Positions 1-5,999 of a stretch of 7,762 nt of DNA are shown here, piece by piece. Below the pieces are notes generated by a model that was not told where the DNA came from, searched no databases, and was given only the letters and a program-made list of their open reading frames with translations. The stretch is taken from positions 1 to 7,762 of the forward strand of contig JBPBPI010000094.1 in NCBI GenBank assembly GCA_050954885.1, given 5' to 3'. This DNA comes from JBPBPI01 sp050954885. GTDB lineage: Bacteria; Pseudomonadota; Alphaproteobacteria; Caedimonadales; Caedimonadaceae. Every line of letters starts with the position of its first letter. Within the stretch, counting starts at the first letter, position 1. The translations under genes and the position numbers were made by a program.

Positions 1-123
1 CAATATAAAACAGAACACGTTCCCTTAAATCTATGCTATATCCGTAACTCATTCACTCAAAATATCAAAGACAAATCATTACGTCAATCAGCTATAGTTC
101 AAATGATCCCAAGATATTCTTAA
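1..123 (+). CDS. Possible 3' end of an upstream gene (partial, weak)
   Basis: The + frame beginning at base 1 is open for 40 codons and ends with TAA at 121-123; its left part lies outside the window. The other two + frames close within about 30 bases, and all three - frames are closed as well. The translated tail is basic and polar (ending in VQMIPRYS) and matches no family I recognise. In such AT-rich DNA a 40-codon open run can arise by chance, so this is only a candidate. It would place the lipoprotein gene about 80 bases downstream on the same strand. Confidence 0.3.
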   Translation, partial: QYKTEHVPLNLCYIRNSFTQNIKDKSLRQSAIVQMIPRYS

Positions 124-132
124 GACCTTGAC

Positions 133-161
133 TTGACAGTATTCTGTTTCATTTCTAACGT
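133..161 (+). promoter_or_regulatory. Candidate promoter of the small lipoprotein gene
   Basis: A perfect TTGACA (133-138) is followed after 17 bases by TAACGT (156-161), a poor -10 with three of six consensus bases. Transcription would begin near 168, leaving a leader of about 35 bases before the ATG at 202. The -35 is good and the spacing ideal; the weak -10 keeps confidence low. Confidence 0.35.
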
Positions 162-201
162 GTTAAATGAACAATGATTGATTAAAAAGGAATATAAAAT
201 T

Positions 202-462
202 ATGAAAAATGCTTCTTACTTGACGCTTGCAGTCTTACTTTTGGCAGGATGTGAAACCAATTCTAACCATCGCACAAATTGGGAAAATGACTGCAAGCGA
301 AATTATAGTGAAAATTCACGAGATTTTGCTGCTTGTAAAGCACGGATGGAAAGCAATAGTGCAATGAAAAACTTTGCTAAAGAATCTGGCACCGTGGGTG
401 TGAATCCTGACAATGCCAACTTGCCCGCCACTGATGAAACACGTAAATCCCATGATGCATAA
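202..462 (+). CDS. Small outer- or inner-membrane lipoprotein of unknown function
   Basis: This encodes an 86-residue protein starting at ATG 202. The frame is open from a TTG at 178, but the ATG is preferred because AAGGA (187-191) lies 10 bases before it and because it gives a compact lipoprotein signal: MKN, a hydrophobic stretch, and the lipobox LLAGC with the lipidated cysteine at residue 17. The mature part is about 70 residues, hydrophilic, and holds two more cysteines in the contexts NDCKRN and AACKAR, about 15 residues apart, which could form a disulfide in the periplasm. Residue +2 after the cysteine is Glu, not Asp, so the inner-membrane retention signal is absent and outer-membrane sorting is plausible. 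The C-terminal 25 residues look disordered. I do not recognise the family. It is convergent with btuB. Confidence 0.8.
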   Translation: MKNASYLTLAVLLLAGCETNSNHRTNWENDCKRNYSENSRDFAACKARMESNSAMKNFAKESGTVGVNPDNANLPATDETRKSHDA

Positions 463-525
463 GGTTGGTAATCAGGTTCTGTGACGATTTCCTAAAAAAG
501 TATCTTTTGGCTATTTTTGAGCTAC

Positions 526-583
526 AAATTTTTCTAAATTTTTTGAAATATGAATAACTATTCCTTCAAAATTTAGAAAATTT
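526..583. terminator. AT-rich inverted repeat between convergent genes, possible bidirectional terminator
   Basis: The arm at 526-547 pairs with the arm at 565-583 over about 19 base pairs, with one and two extra T residues bulged in the left arm and a 17-base loop. The stem is almost entirely A/T. It lies between the convergent lipoprotein gene (ends 462) and btuB (ends 705) and is followed by short T-runs on both strands, so it could end transcription from either side. A low-GC stem is a weak terminator, hence moderate confidence. Confidence 0.4.
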
Positions 584-593
584 TCACTTAAAA

Positions 594-615
594 AATATCT
601 CAAAATCTATCTTTC
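594..615. repeat. Left copy of a 22-bp inverted repeat flanking the btuB locus
   Basis: The reverse complement of these 22 bases is found exactly at 2939-2960. Similarity continues beyond the exact core: on the outer side both copies are followed by a TAGGTTTT-like stretch. The two copies bracket btuB and its riboswitch. Confidence 0.7.
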
Positions 616-653
616 TAAGAAACCTTTACAAAACCTAGTTAAAGTTAAAATCT

Positions 654-673
654 CCAGGATTGAAAAATCCTGG
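654..673 (-). terminator. Terminator-like hairpin downstream of btuB
   Basis: CCAGGAT (654-660) and ATCCTGG (667-673) form a perfect 7-bp stem with a 6-base loop, about 30 bases past the btuB stop codon. Read on the - strand the stem is followed by AGATTTT, a short and slightly delayed T-run; the + strand has no T-run. This fits an intrinsic terminator for btuB of moderate strength. Confidence 0.6.
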
Positions 674-704
674 AAATCGAGATACGTCACTAAAATTCAT
701 TCTT

Positions 705-2561
705 TCAGTTTTTAAATCTTAGACCTGCATAAATGCCTAAACCCCGACCTGCATAGCCATAAATATATTCAGCTTGTCGGTTTAAGGCATTTTCTAAACG
801 GGTCGTGATCTCAAGATGATCCGTCATTTTATAAGCCCCACCCAGACGCAGATTAACAGTCGCTGGTAAGGTCACACGTTTTGCAAGACTTCTGTAAAAA
901 TCAATATCTTTGGTAGGACTTTCGTATGACAGTTCCGTAAACAAAGTTGTCTTTTCTTGATACCTAAAATCAACGCCTGTATGAATCTGATGACGTGCAA
1001 GACGAATTGATCGCAAGTTGCTTGGCCGATCGATGGCATGGGTTAATGTATATGCCGCACGCAACCGTGTGTCTTGATTTAATTTATACCGCAAGCTGCT
1101 TTCAAGACCTTGAATACCGCGGCCCTCTAAATTCACACGTTGATACTTTCCTTGAGCATTTTTAATCGTGGTCAATAAGTTGTGAATATTGTTGCGAAAA
1201 TAACTCAGGGAAAGGGTAAGTGAATTATAAGGTTTTGCTTCAACGCCTAAATCGAAATTTTGACTTGTTACAGGTTTCAGATGCCGATTATCGATAGAGG
1301 ATGAGGAACTGCTATAAAAATCAAAGGCTGTTGGTGCTTCAAATCCGGTACCATAGCGTGTGAAAAGTATGAGTGTTGGTTTGATGTAATATTTTGCTGA
1401 TCCAAAATAGGTACCATGAGTTTTTGAAAAGGTCTGTTTGTCTAAACGGCCCCGTGTCTCTAAAATAAAATGTGGTATCAAATCATTCAAATAGGTCAAT
1501 TGCACATGATGAGATTTTAAACTGTGGCCCTCAAGGTTATTTTGTTTGGTAATGTCTTGGGTTGTGCCAACCGACGTTAAAAAATGTTGATGAGGATGAA
1601 ATTTAAGTCGCGTGTTATAAATACCTTTAAAGCTTTGTCCTTTGTTTAAATAAGGAGATGTTGGTTCAAAAGACTGATTGTATCTGCTTTGAATATGACC
1701 GAGTGCCACGTCATGATCCCAAAGATGATTTAAGGTTTTAAAATGATTGTTCATCAAAATAAAATGACGTTGATAAAGACCATGATTGCCTGATTCATGT
1801 GGTAAATTATTCAAAATATCACTATCTTGGGTATAAGTTTGATGACAAGAGGCATATAAATCTGTGTGCCAATGAGGGGTAATAACATGGCCTAAACGTG
1901 TGGTAAAAGATCGATTGAGACTATGATCCGTAAGCGTTGTGCCCAATCTTTTGTGTGTCAGTGAACCCGTGCCGCTTTTTAACGTGTGGGCCGCCATATA
2001 ATAATCACTTTTTTCAGTAGAGCCACTGAGTGACCCTTGCGTGCGCAGGGTATCATAAGAGCCACTTTCGACGTCTAAGGTTGTTTGAAGAGGGCCGTAA
2101 CCTTGTTGAGGAATGAGGTCAATTGTCCCGCCAATGGTTGATTCAGATGAAAAATTATGAACATTAGTTGATTGAATGTTGGAAGAGGCAATATTTATAA
2201 AATCAAATCTGCCGCCATTGGCAACATCATTAATTTTTAAGCCAAAAATTCTGACCGCGGTATGTTCTGTATTGACACCTCTTAATTTAACATAACTTTG
2301 AATTGTCCCATCACCATAAGAAGATAATTGAACACCAGGTATTTGCCTTAGGGCATCAATGATGGTTTCTTTTTGTTGCTGCTTGTTGTCTTCATAGGTT
2401 TGTTGTTTGCCAAATTCTATTGTTTTATCTAAATAAGACGGTGTGATGGTCACTTCAGGGATATAAGAATTAGCTGTCACATTTTTACAAAAAAATAAAA
2501 CATGGCAAAAATACAAGGTTTTTAAAATTTTAAACCAATGATCTGCCAAAATAAAAGGCAT
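705..2561 (-). CDS. btuB: BtuB-like TonB-dependent outer-membrane vitamin B12 receptor
   Basis: This TonB-dependent receptor of about 618 residues most likely imports cobalamin across the outer membrane. The frame is open from a GTG at 2576, but the ATG at 2561 is the better start: the GTGAGGG at the GTG is itself a Shine-Dalgarno sequence 8 bases before the ATG. From that ATG there is an N-terminal leader (about 1-31), a TonB-box-like PEVTITP (35-41), a plug domain (about 60-160) with IDALRQIPGVQLSSYG, KLRGVNTEHTAVRIFGLKIND and IGGTIDLIP, and then a beta-barrel up to a C-terminal segment YGYAGRGLGIYAGLRF typical of BtuB-type receptors. Length matches the family. Substrate assignment rests mainly on the cobalamin riboswitch upstream. 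No btuCDF, tonB or exbBD genes are in the window, so energy and inner-membrane transport must come from elsewhere. Confidence 0.9.
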   Translation of the reverse strand: MPFILADHWFKILKTLYFCHVLFFCKNVTANSYIPEVTITPSYLDKTIEFGKQQTYEDNKQQQKETIIDALRQIPGVQLSSYGDGTIQSYVKLRGVNTEHTAVRIFGLKINDVANGGRFDFINIASSNIQSTNVHNFSSESTIGGTIDLIPQQGYGPLQTTLDVESGSYDTLRTQGSLSGSTEKSDYYMAAHTLKSGTGSLTHKRLGTTLTDHSLNRSFTTRLGHVITPHWHTDLYASCHQTYTQDSDILNNLPHESGNHGLYQRHFILMNNHFKTLNHLWDHDVALGHIQSRYNQSFEPTSPYLNKGQSFKGIYNTRLKFHPHQHFLTSVGTTQDITKQNNLEGHSLKSHHVQLTYLNDLIPHFILETRGRLDKQTFSKTHGTYFGSAKYYIKPTLILFTRYGTGFEAPTAFDFYSSSSSSIDNRHLKPVTSQNFDLGVEAKPYNSLTLSLSYFRNNIHNLLTTIKNAQGKYQRVNLEGRGIQGLESSLRYKLNQDTRLRAAYTLTHAIDRPSNLRSIRLARHQIHTGVDFRYQEKTTLFTELSYESPTKDIDFYRSLAKRVTLPATVNLRLGGAYKMTDHLEITTRLENALNRQAEYIYGYAGRGLGIYAGLRFKN

Positions 2562-2585
2562 GACAAAAGCCCTCACGAATTTAGA

Positions 2586-2602
2586 GGTGGATAGATGCCA
2601 CC
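2586..2602 (-). promoter_or_regulatory. Small hairpin in the btuB leader, possible expression platform
   Basis: On the - strand GGTGG and CCACC form a 5-bp stem with a 7-base loop, ending about 9 bases before the GTGAGGG ribosome-binding site of btuB (2570-2576). There is no T-run after it, so it is not an intrinsic terminator. A role in exposing or hiding the ribosome-binding site under control of the upstream aptamer is inferred from its position. Confidence 0.35.
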
Positions 2603-2669
2603 GTCGGAGGACACAAGTGTCGCAAGGACCGTCAATTTCCAGTAAATCCCGCTGAAAAGAGAGATGGCT

Positions 2670-2802
2670 GTTAAGGCAGGTCTCCTGACTTTATAAAAAT
2701 AGCGTTTGCAGTTTAAATTTATAATACAGTTGCGGGTACAGCCACGTCTCAGCAATGATGCTGACGTATTCCCTATTCTCTTTTTTTCAAAAGCACCTTA
2801 AC
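2670..2802 (-). promoter_or_regulatory. Cobalamin (adenosylcobalamin-class) riboswitch aptamer controlling btuB
   Basis: Read on the - strand this contains the hallmark B12 box AGTCAGGAGACCTGCC (2675-2690), preceded by the conserved core GCTGTACCCGCAACTGT and, further 5', AAGGTGC and GGGAA. The closing helix P1 is visible: GTTAAGG (2796-2802) pairs perfectly with CCTTAAC (2670-2676). The stem AGCATCATTGCT in the middle forms a further helix. About 110 bases separate the aptamer from the btuB ATG, enough for an expression platform. By knowledge of this RNA class, bound cobalamin would switch btuB off. The absence of a clear terminator favours control of translation initiation. Confidence 0.95.
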
Positions 2803-2812
2803 GACAATTCAA

Positions 2813-2841
2813 AATATATAAGGGTCTGAAAAATTCCACAA
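2813..2841 (-). promoter_or_regulatory. Alternative promoter for the riboswitch-btuB transcript
   Basis: On the - strand TTGTGG (2836-2841) and TATATT (2813-2818) are 17 bases apart. Transcription would start near 2806, directly at the riboswitch. It competes with the better-placed signal at 2857-2886; I cannot tell which is used. Confidence 0.3.
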
Positions 2842-2856
2842 GAAGAATAAGTGGTT

Positions 2857-2886
2857 TTTATAAGATAATTTCCAAAAAATTGACAA
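2857..2886 (-). promoter_or_regulatory. Candidate promoter for the riboswitch-btuB transcript
   Basis: On the - strand TTGTCA (2881-2886) and TATAAA (2857-2862) are separated by 18 bases, both with five of six consensus bases. Transcription would start near 2850, about 48 bases before P1 of the riboswitch. The -35 box overlaps a + strand TTGACA, making a back-to-back promoter pair. Confidence 0.5.
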
Positions 2887-2908
2887 TTTTGCTTTGGATA
2901 TATATGAG
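2880..2908 (+). promoter_or_regulatory. Candidate + strand promoter, divergent from btuB
   Basis: A perfect TTGACA (2880-2885) is followed after 17 bases by TATGAG (2903-2908). The -35 is the other strand of the btuB -35 region. No + strand ORF follows; the next + strand signal is a hairpin with a T-run ending at 3014, so the product would be a short RNA. Confidence 0.35.
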
Positions 2909-2938
2909 AAGAATTTTACATAAATGTTAGGTTTTTTG

Positions 2939-2960
2939 GAAAGATAGATTTTGAGATATT
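2939..2960. repeat. Right copy of the 22-bp inverted repeat flanking the btuB locus
   Basis: This is the exact reverse complement of 594-615. It lies upstream of the btuB promoter region, so the two copies enclose the complete btuB transcription unit of about 2.3 kb. Confidence 0.7.
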
Positions 2961-2978
2961 CTTTAAAATGATTTGTGG

Positions 2979-3014
2979 GACGCTCTTTTATTGAAAGTAG
3001 AGCGTCACCTTTTT
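2979..3014 (+). terminator. Strong hairpin with T-run on the + strand
   Basis: GACGCTCT (2979-2986) and AGAGCGTC (2999-3006) form a perfect 8-bp stem with a 12-base loop; on the + strand ACC and then T5 (3010-3014) follow. On the - strand, which is the direction of the gene ending at 3021, the hairpin is placed correctly but no T-run follows. It may serve as a 3' end for both directions or belong to the candidate small RNA. Confidence 0.5.
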
Positions 3015-3020
3015 AAGATA

Positions 3021-3557
3021 TTAATCTTGTAACATGACATAAGAGGTGAAAAGTTTACTTTTAATTTTCTCAATTATTTTTGAAGAATTGGTAATACTTA
3101 ATTCCACGTTTGGCGATTTGTCATCGTTTAAGCCTTTAAAAATTATGTGAATATTGTCAACCCATTGAGGATTATCTAATTTAAAAGTAAGAGCACTTAG
3201 AAATCGATTTGGATTTTCTTCACCATAGGAAGAAGCTGTTAAATAAAGGGTCACAGATTTTGTATAAGGAAACAAAAGCCCAGGAAAATCAATTTTAACA
3301 GGTTTAGAAGTTGTTCCATTCCATTCGGGTACATAAGCTTTGTTGACTTTTGTGTGGTTTTCGTTCAACCAATCTAAATCTTTTGCTGTTTCATGAAAGG
3401 TTGCTCTGAGGCGAAAGTTTTGAACATCAATTCCTTTTGTTGTATGAACTCTATAGGAAGAGACACCTGTATCGTTTTCAATAGTCATAGTGCTGAAGGC
3501 ATTTCCGATAAAAAAAGTAAATAACAACGTCATACTGATTTTTTTTAAAGCGATCAT
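3021..3557 (-). CDS. Exported protein of unknown function
   Basis: This encodes a 178-residue protein starting at ATG 3557, with AAGGA 9 bases before it. Residues 1-22 are a typical Sec signal peptide (basic MIALKK, hydrophobic TLLFTFFIG, cleavage near AFS), so the mature protein is periplasmic, surface or secreted. The mature part has no cysteine, no membrane segment and alternating hydrophobic strands (for example SVTLYLTAS, IHIIFKG, NVELSIT), suggesting a beta-sandwich-like fold; the C-terminus may be a short helix (KIIEKIKSKLF). I recognise no family and see no catalytic motif. It is transcribed towards btuB but is separated from it by 444 bases with a hairpin and separate promoters, so the two are probably not an operon. 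Confidence 0.75.
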   Translation of the reverse strand: MIALKKISMTLLFTFFIGNAFSTMTIENDTGVSSYRVHTTKGIDVQNFRLRATFHETAKDLDWLNENHTKVNKAYVPEWNGTTSKPVKIDFPGLLFPYTKSVTLYLTASSYGEENPNRFLSALTFKLDNPQWVDNIHIIFKGLNDDKSPNVELSITNSSKIIEKIKSKLFTSYVMLQD

Positions 3558-3630
3558 TTTAATTTTCCTTGAATTAATATTTATAATGTTATTTACAATA
3601 AGTAGATCTTATTAAAAATTCGTAAAAATA

Positions 3631-3658
3631 AGTATAGTTCAATAATTTTTAGTGTAAT
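3631..3658 (-). promoter_or_regulatory. Candidate promoter of the exported-protein gene
   Basis: On the - strand ATTACA (3653-3658) and TATACT (3631-3636, five of six consensus bases) lie 16 bases apart, giving a leader of about 65 bases. A TTGACA further upstream (3682-3687 on the opposite strand) lacks a well-spaced -10. In DNA this AT-rich, chance matches are frequent. Confidence 0.35.
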
Positions 3659-3783
3659 TATTTTTACAGTATTTCTAATTCTGTCAAATTAATCTAAAAA
3701 TTATTTATTAAAGTCATATTTTTTTAAGTCTAAATATATAAAAAAATTTAGAAAACAAGATCAAAAATTATTTAGTAAAATTT

Positions 3784-3812
3784 TTGAGATAAATTTATGT
3801 CTATGTTAAATT
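3784..3812 (+). promoter_or_regulatory. Candidate promoter of the solute-binding/transporter fusion gene
   Basis: TTGAGA (3784-3789) and TAAATT (3807-3812) are separated by 17 bases. Transcription would start near 3819, giving a leader of about 45 bases. Confidence 0.4.
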
Positions 3813-3864
3813 AAAGTTTACTGATAAAATCTCATTAAAAATAAGACACATAGGGACAGTCGAC

Positions 3865-5394
3865 TTGATAAAAAAATTCTTTTCTTTTTTATTTTTGATA
3901 CTGTGTATGACAAGTGCTTTTGCCGCCAAAGAAATTAAAAAAGAATTAAAAGGGGGATGGTATCTTTGGGATCCTTATCAATATCTAGATCAAGGTAAAG
4001 GGTCGTCTGAACTAATGGGATTGGACATCAGTCTTCAAGCCGCCATTATTCATTACACCAATTATAAAATATCAATCGATCCCACATCTTGGAAGGATCA
4101 TTTACAAGGACTTGCTGATGGCACAAAAGATATTGCCGCAGGAGCCACCCGCACGCCCAGACGTGAAGTTTATGCTTATTTCAGTGATCCTTATCGGGAA
4201 GAAAGTAACAGTCTTTTCACCCTTAAAAGATCCAAGAAAAAACTTGTTTTTGAAACAATTCCAGAATTTATTAAAGAAGTTAAAAAAAATAATTTTAAAT
4301 TGGGTGTGGTCGAAGGATTTGTCTATATTGATCCAAAATTAAATGAATTTGTGGCCGATCCTGCTCATGAAAAGTTATTTATAAAAGTTGGAAATACGTA
4401 CGAAAATTTAAGTCTCTTAACAGATGAAAAAATTGATGGATTTTTGGCAGATCGAATCGCAGGGGCCACCGCGTCATGGCGCACAAACAATTTAGATAAA
4501 ATTGAAGAACAAGTTTTGGGCACCATCCCCATCAGTTTAATGTTTAGTAAAAAAACAATATCCTTGGAAACAGTGGCTCAATTTAATCAAGCCATTCAAA
4601 AGGTGAGAAAATCAGGTCAATATGATGCCATCATGCGGGAATATTTGTTTCCTATACTCTTGATGCAAACTATTGACCGAAATTGGTTTATTATCATTGA
4701 TATTATGGGGACGGTGGCCTTTGCCATTTCAGGTTTGATCATTGCCTACCGCGAACGCGCTAGCTTTTTCAAAGCCGCATTACTCGCCACACTACCGGCC
4801 GTAGGTGGTGGCATTGTACGTGATTTGATTGTGAACCGATCTCCCATTGGTGTCTTACGCACCCCGATCTATGTTCTTTCTATTTGTATCACCATCTTAG
4901 TGGTCTATCTTTTTGTGCGGTGGGGCCAAAAATTATTATTTATAGTAAGTCAAAAAAATCATCAAAAATTTTTAAAAGTTGGTCAACAATCCAAAAATTT
5001 AACCATGTTGATTGAAGCCTTTGATGCCTTAGGACTTGCGGCTTTTACAGTCATCGGCGTAACTGTTGCTTTTTCCACCAAAAGTGATCCGTTATGGTTA
5101 TGGGGCCCTATTTTGGCAGTCCTCACAGGTGTGGGTGGTGGCATTATGCGAGATTTATTAAGAGACGATCGAATCATTTGGGCGTTACGCGGGGAATTTT
5201 ATGCCGAAATTCCCTTAATATGGGGGGCACTATTAACCACTTATTTGATCTTCGATAAAAAATTTGCATCCCCCGAAACTGTGCTGAAAGCTGTCATTAT
5301 TACCCTGATCGGTGGTTTTTTGACACGTATGATCGTGCTTTGGTTTCGGATTAAAGCACCAAGATTTCGCATCAGTGAAAATCAAGATCTTTGA
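3865..5394 (+). CDS. Fusion of a periplasmic family-3 solute-binding domain with a UPF0126/glycine-transporter (TRIC-like) membrane domain
   Basis: This 509-residue protein starts at TTG 3865; AGGGA lies 8 bases before it, and only this start keeps the signal peptide (IKKFFSFLFLILCMTSAFA, cleaved near residue 20), since the next ATG is residue 15. Residues about 25-262 resemble family-3 amino-acid-binding proteins: GLDISLQAAI (52-61), TRTPRREVYAYFSDPY (95-110), DGFLADRIAG (191-200) and KSGQYDAIMREY (249-260). Residues about 272-495 carry two UPF0126 repeats, with GTVAFAISGL (282-291) and GGGIVRD (314-320), then AFTVIGVTVAF (393-403) and GGGIMRD (424-430), and about seven membrane segments. 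The likely role is capture of a small solute, perhaps glycine or another amino acid, in the periplasm and its movement across the inner membrane; the substrate is inferred. Such a fusion needs no ABC ATPase or permease, and none is nearby. It is convergent with the LysR-like gene. Confidence 0.88.
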   Translation: MIKKFFSFLFLILCMTSAFAAKEIKKELKGGWYLWDPYQYLDQGKGSSELMGLDISLQAAIIHYTNYKISIDPTSWKDHLQGLADGTKDIAAGATRTPRREVYAYFSDPYREESNSLFTLKRSKKKLVFETIPEFIKEVKKNNFKLGVVEGFVYIDPKLNEFVADPAHEKLFIKVGNTYENLSLLTDEKIDGFLADRIAGATASWRTNNLDKIEEQVLGTIPISLMFSKKTISLETVAQFNQAIQKVRKSGQYDAIMREYLFPILLMQTIDRNWFIIIDIMGTVAFAISGLIIAYRERASFFKAALLATLPAVGGGIVRDLIVNRSPIGVLRTPIYVLSICITILVVYLFVRWGQKLLFIVSQKNHQKFLKVGQQSKNLTMLIEAFDALGLAAFTVIGVTVAFSTKSDPLWLWGPILAVLTGVGGGIMRDLLRDDRIIWALRGEFYAEIPLIWGALLTTYLIFDKKFASPETVLKAVIITLIGGFLTRMIVLWFRIKAPRFRISENQDL

Positions 5395-5404
5395 AACAAA
5401 GATC
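5386..5404 (+). terminator. Hairpin spanning the stop codon of the transporter fusion
   Basis: GATCTTTG (5386-5393) and CAAAGATC (5397-5404) are a perfect 8-bp inverted repeat with a 3-base loop. The TGA stop codon (5392-5394) lies inside it. No T-run follows directly, so it may protect the mRNA 3' end or assist termination rather than be a classical intrinsic terminator. Confidence 0.35.
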
Positions 5405-5476
5405 CAAAACCCAAATAAATTATTTTATGTGCAAGTTCCTGAATATTTATCAAAATCTGGATTCTCTATGCGTTTC

Positions 5477-5500
5477 ACCGTTTGACCGAAGTCAAACGGT
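5477..5500. terminator. Perfect 10-bp hairpin between convergent genes
   Basis: ACCGTTTGAC and GTCAAACGGT form a perfect 10-bp stem with a 4-base loop, 7 bases past the stop of the LysR-like gene. On the - strand the loop is TTCG closed by C-G, the very stable UUCG tetraloop, which points to the - strand transcript as the functional one. Neither side has a T-run. Its position between two convergent 3' ends suggests a shared terminator or 3'-end stabiliser. Confidence 0.6.
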
Positions 5501-5507
5501 ATATAAA

Positions 5508-5999
5508 TTATGATTCGATCCCACTTTTCCTTTTATTGTGATTTTTGAGGACATGTGCGTTGAGGACATCGAAGCAGGCGGCGCTTTGGTTGACCTGTTC
5601 TAGTACCATCCATCCGGCCGGTGTCAGGGTTATGGTGGCATTGGCCGGAGATGACGCTCGCAGCAATAACTTTTCGCCTAGACACACTTCCAAATTTTCA
5701 ATGGCGCGGCTGATGGCGGGTTGCGACAGATAGAGATAGGGCGCCGCCTTGGTAAAACTGCCGGCTTTGACCACATAATAAAAAACCCGTAAGTTGTCCC
5801 AATTGATAGGTTTAATTGTCACCAATTGTAGGCGACGTTTTTTCTTGGGTGGATCGACCTTAACATGACCATCGTCAAATTGATCCTGGATGACGTCTTT
5901 AAAATCTTGATAGGTCAGATGATTAGATAAGTTATGGTCACCATCCAAAAATAGCGGCTGGGTTGAGGCTCTGGGGTCGCATTTATAGCGTATATCCAT
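5508..5999 (-). CDS. Short LysR-type DNA-binding protein without effector domain
   Basis: The protein has 163 residues and starts at ATG 5999, with AAGGA 7 bases before it. Residues about 65-130 are a clear LysR-family winged helix-turn-helix: NWDNLRVFYYVVKAGSFTKAA, then SQPAISRAIENLE (92-104), GEKLLLRAS and LTPAG. Full LysR regulators have about 300 residues with a C-terminal ligand-binding domain; here only about 33 residues follow the helix-turn-helix, so the protein cannot sense a ligand in the usual way. In exchange it has a 64-residue N-terminal extension with a basic cluster PPKKKRR (50-56). The helix-turn-helix part is visibly richer in G+C than its neighbours. It probably binds DNA as a dimer through the linker helix; the target is unknown. 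It may act on its own promoter or on a neighbour. Natural short form or truncated copy are both possible; the intact start, stop and terminator favour a working gene. Confidence 0.82.
   Translation of the reverse strand: MDIRYKCDPRASTQPLFLDGDHNLSNHLTYQDFKDVIQDQFDDGHVKVDPPKKKRRLQLVTIKPINWDNLRVFYYVVKAGSFTKAAPYLYLSQPAISRAIENLEVCLGEKLLLRASSPANATITLTPAGWMVLEQVNQSAACFDVLNAHVLKNHNKRKSGIES

Larger units (their letters stand above)
2915..3014 (+). ncRNA. Candidate ~100-nt small RNA between btuB and the next gene (unproven)
   Basis: This is bounded by the + promoter-like signal at 2880-2908 and by the GACGCTCT/AGAGCGTC hairpin with T5 ending at 3014. It contains no ORF. It carries the right copy of the 22-bp repeat (2939-2960) and so would be perfectly complementary over 22 bases to any + strand transcript reading through 594-615, that is, the 3' untranslated region of the lipoprotein gene. 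I recognise no known RNA family; existence is inferred only from these signals. Confidence 0.25.
3558..3864. other. AT-rich divergent intergenic region
   Basis: These 307 bases separate two divergent genes and are extremely A/T rich, with many A- and T-tracts that would bend the DNA. It carries the candidate promoters for both sides and no ORF, tRNA or hairpin of note. Confidence 0.7.

Noticed and set aside
2573..2755. 60-codon frame on the - strand just before btuB
   Set aside because: It runs through the conserved core and B12 box of the cobalamin riboswitch, has no ribosome-binding site, and its sequence is explained by the RNA.
4112..4342. 76-codon + frame inside the transporter fusion
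   Set aside because: It overlaps the clearly supported solute-binding domain in another frame and has no domain or ribosome-binding site.
4983..5177. 64-codon - frame inside the transporter fusion
   Set aside because: It is antisense to the second UPF0126 repeat, a shadow of a conserved coding region.
5545..5733. 62-codon + frame opposite the LysR-like gene
   Set aside because: It is antisense to the conserved helix-turn-helix; the GC-richer DNA there makes long shadow frames likely.
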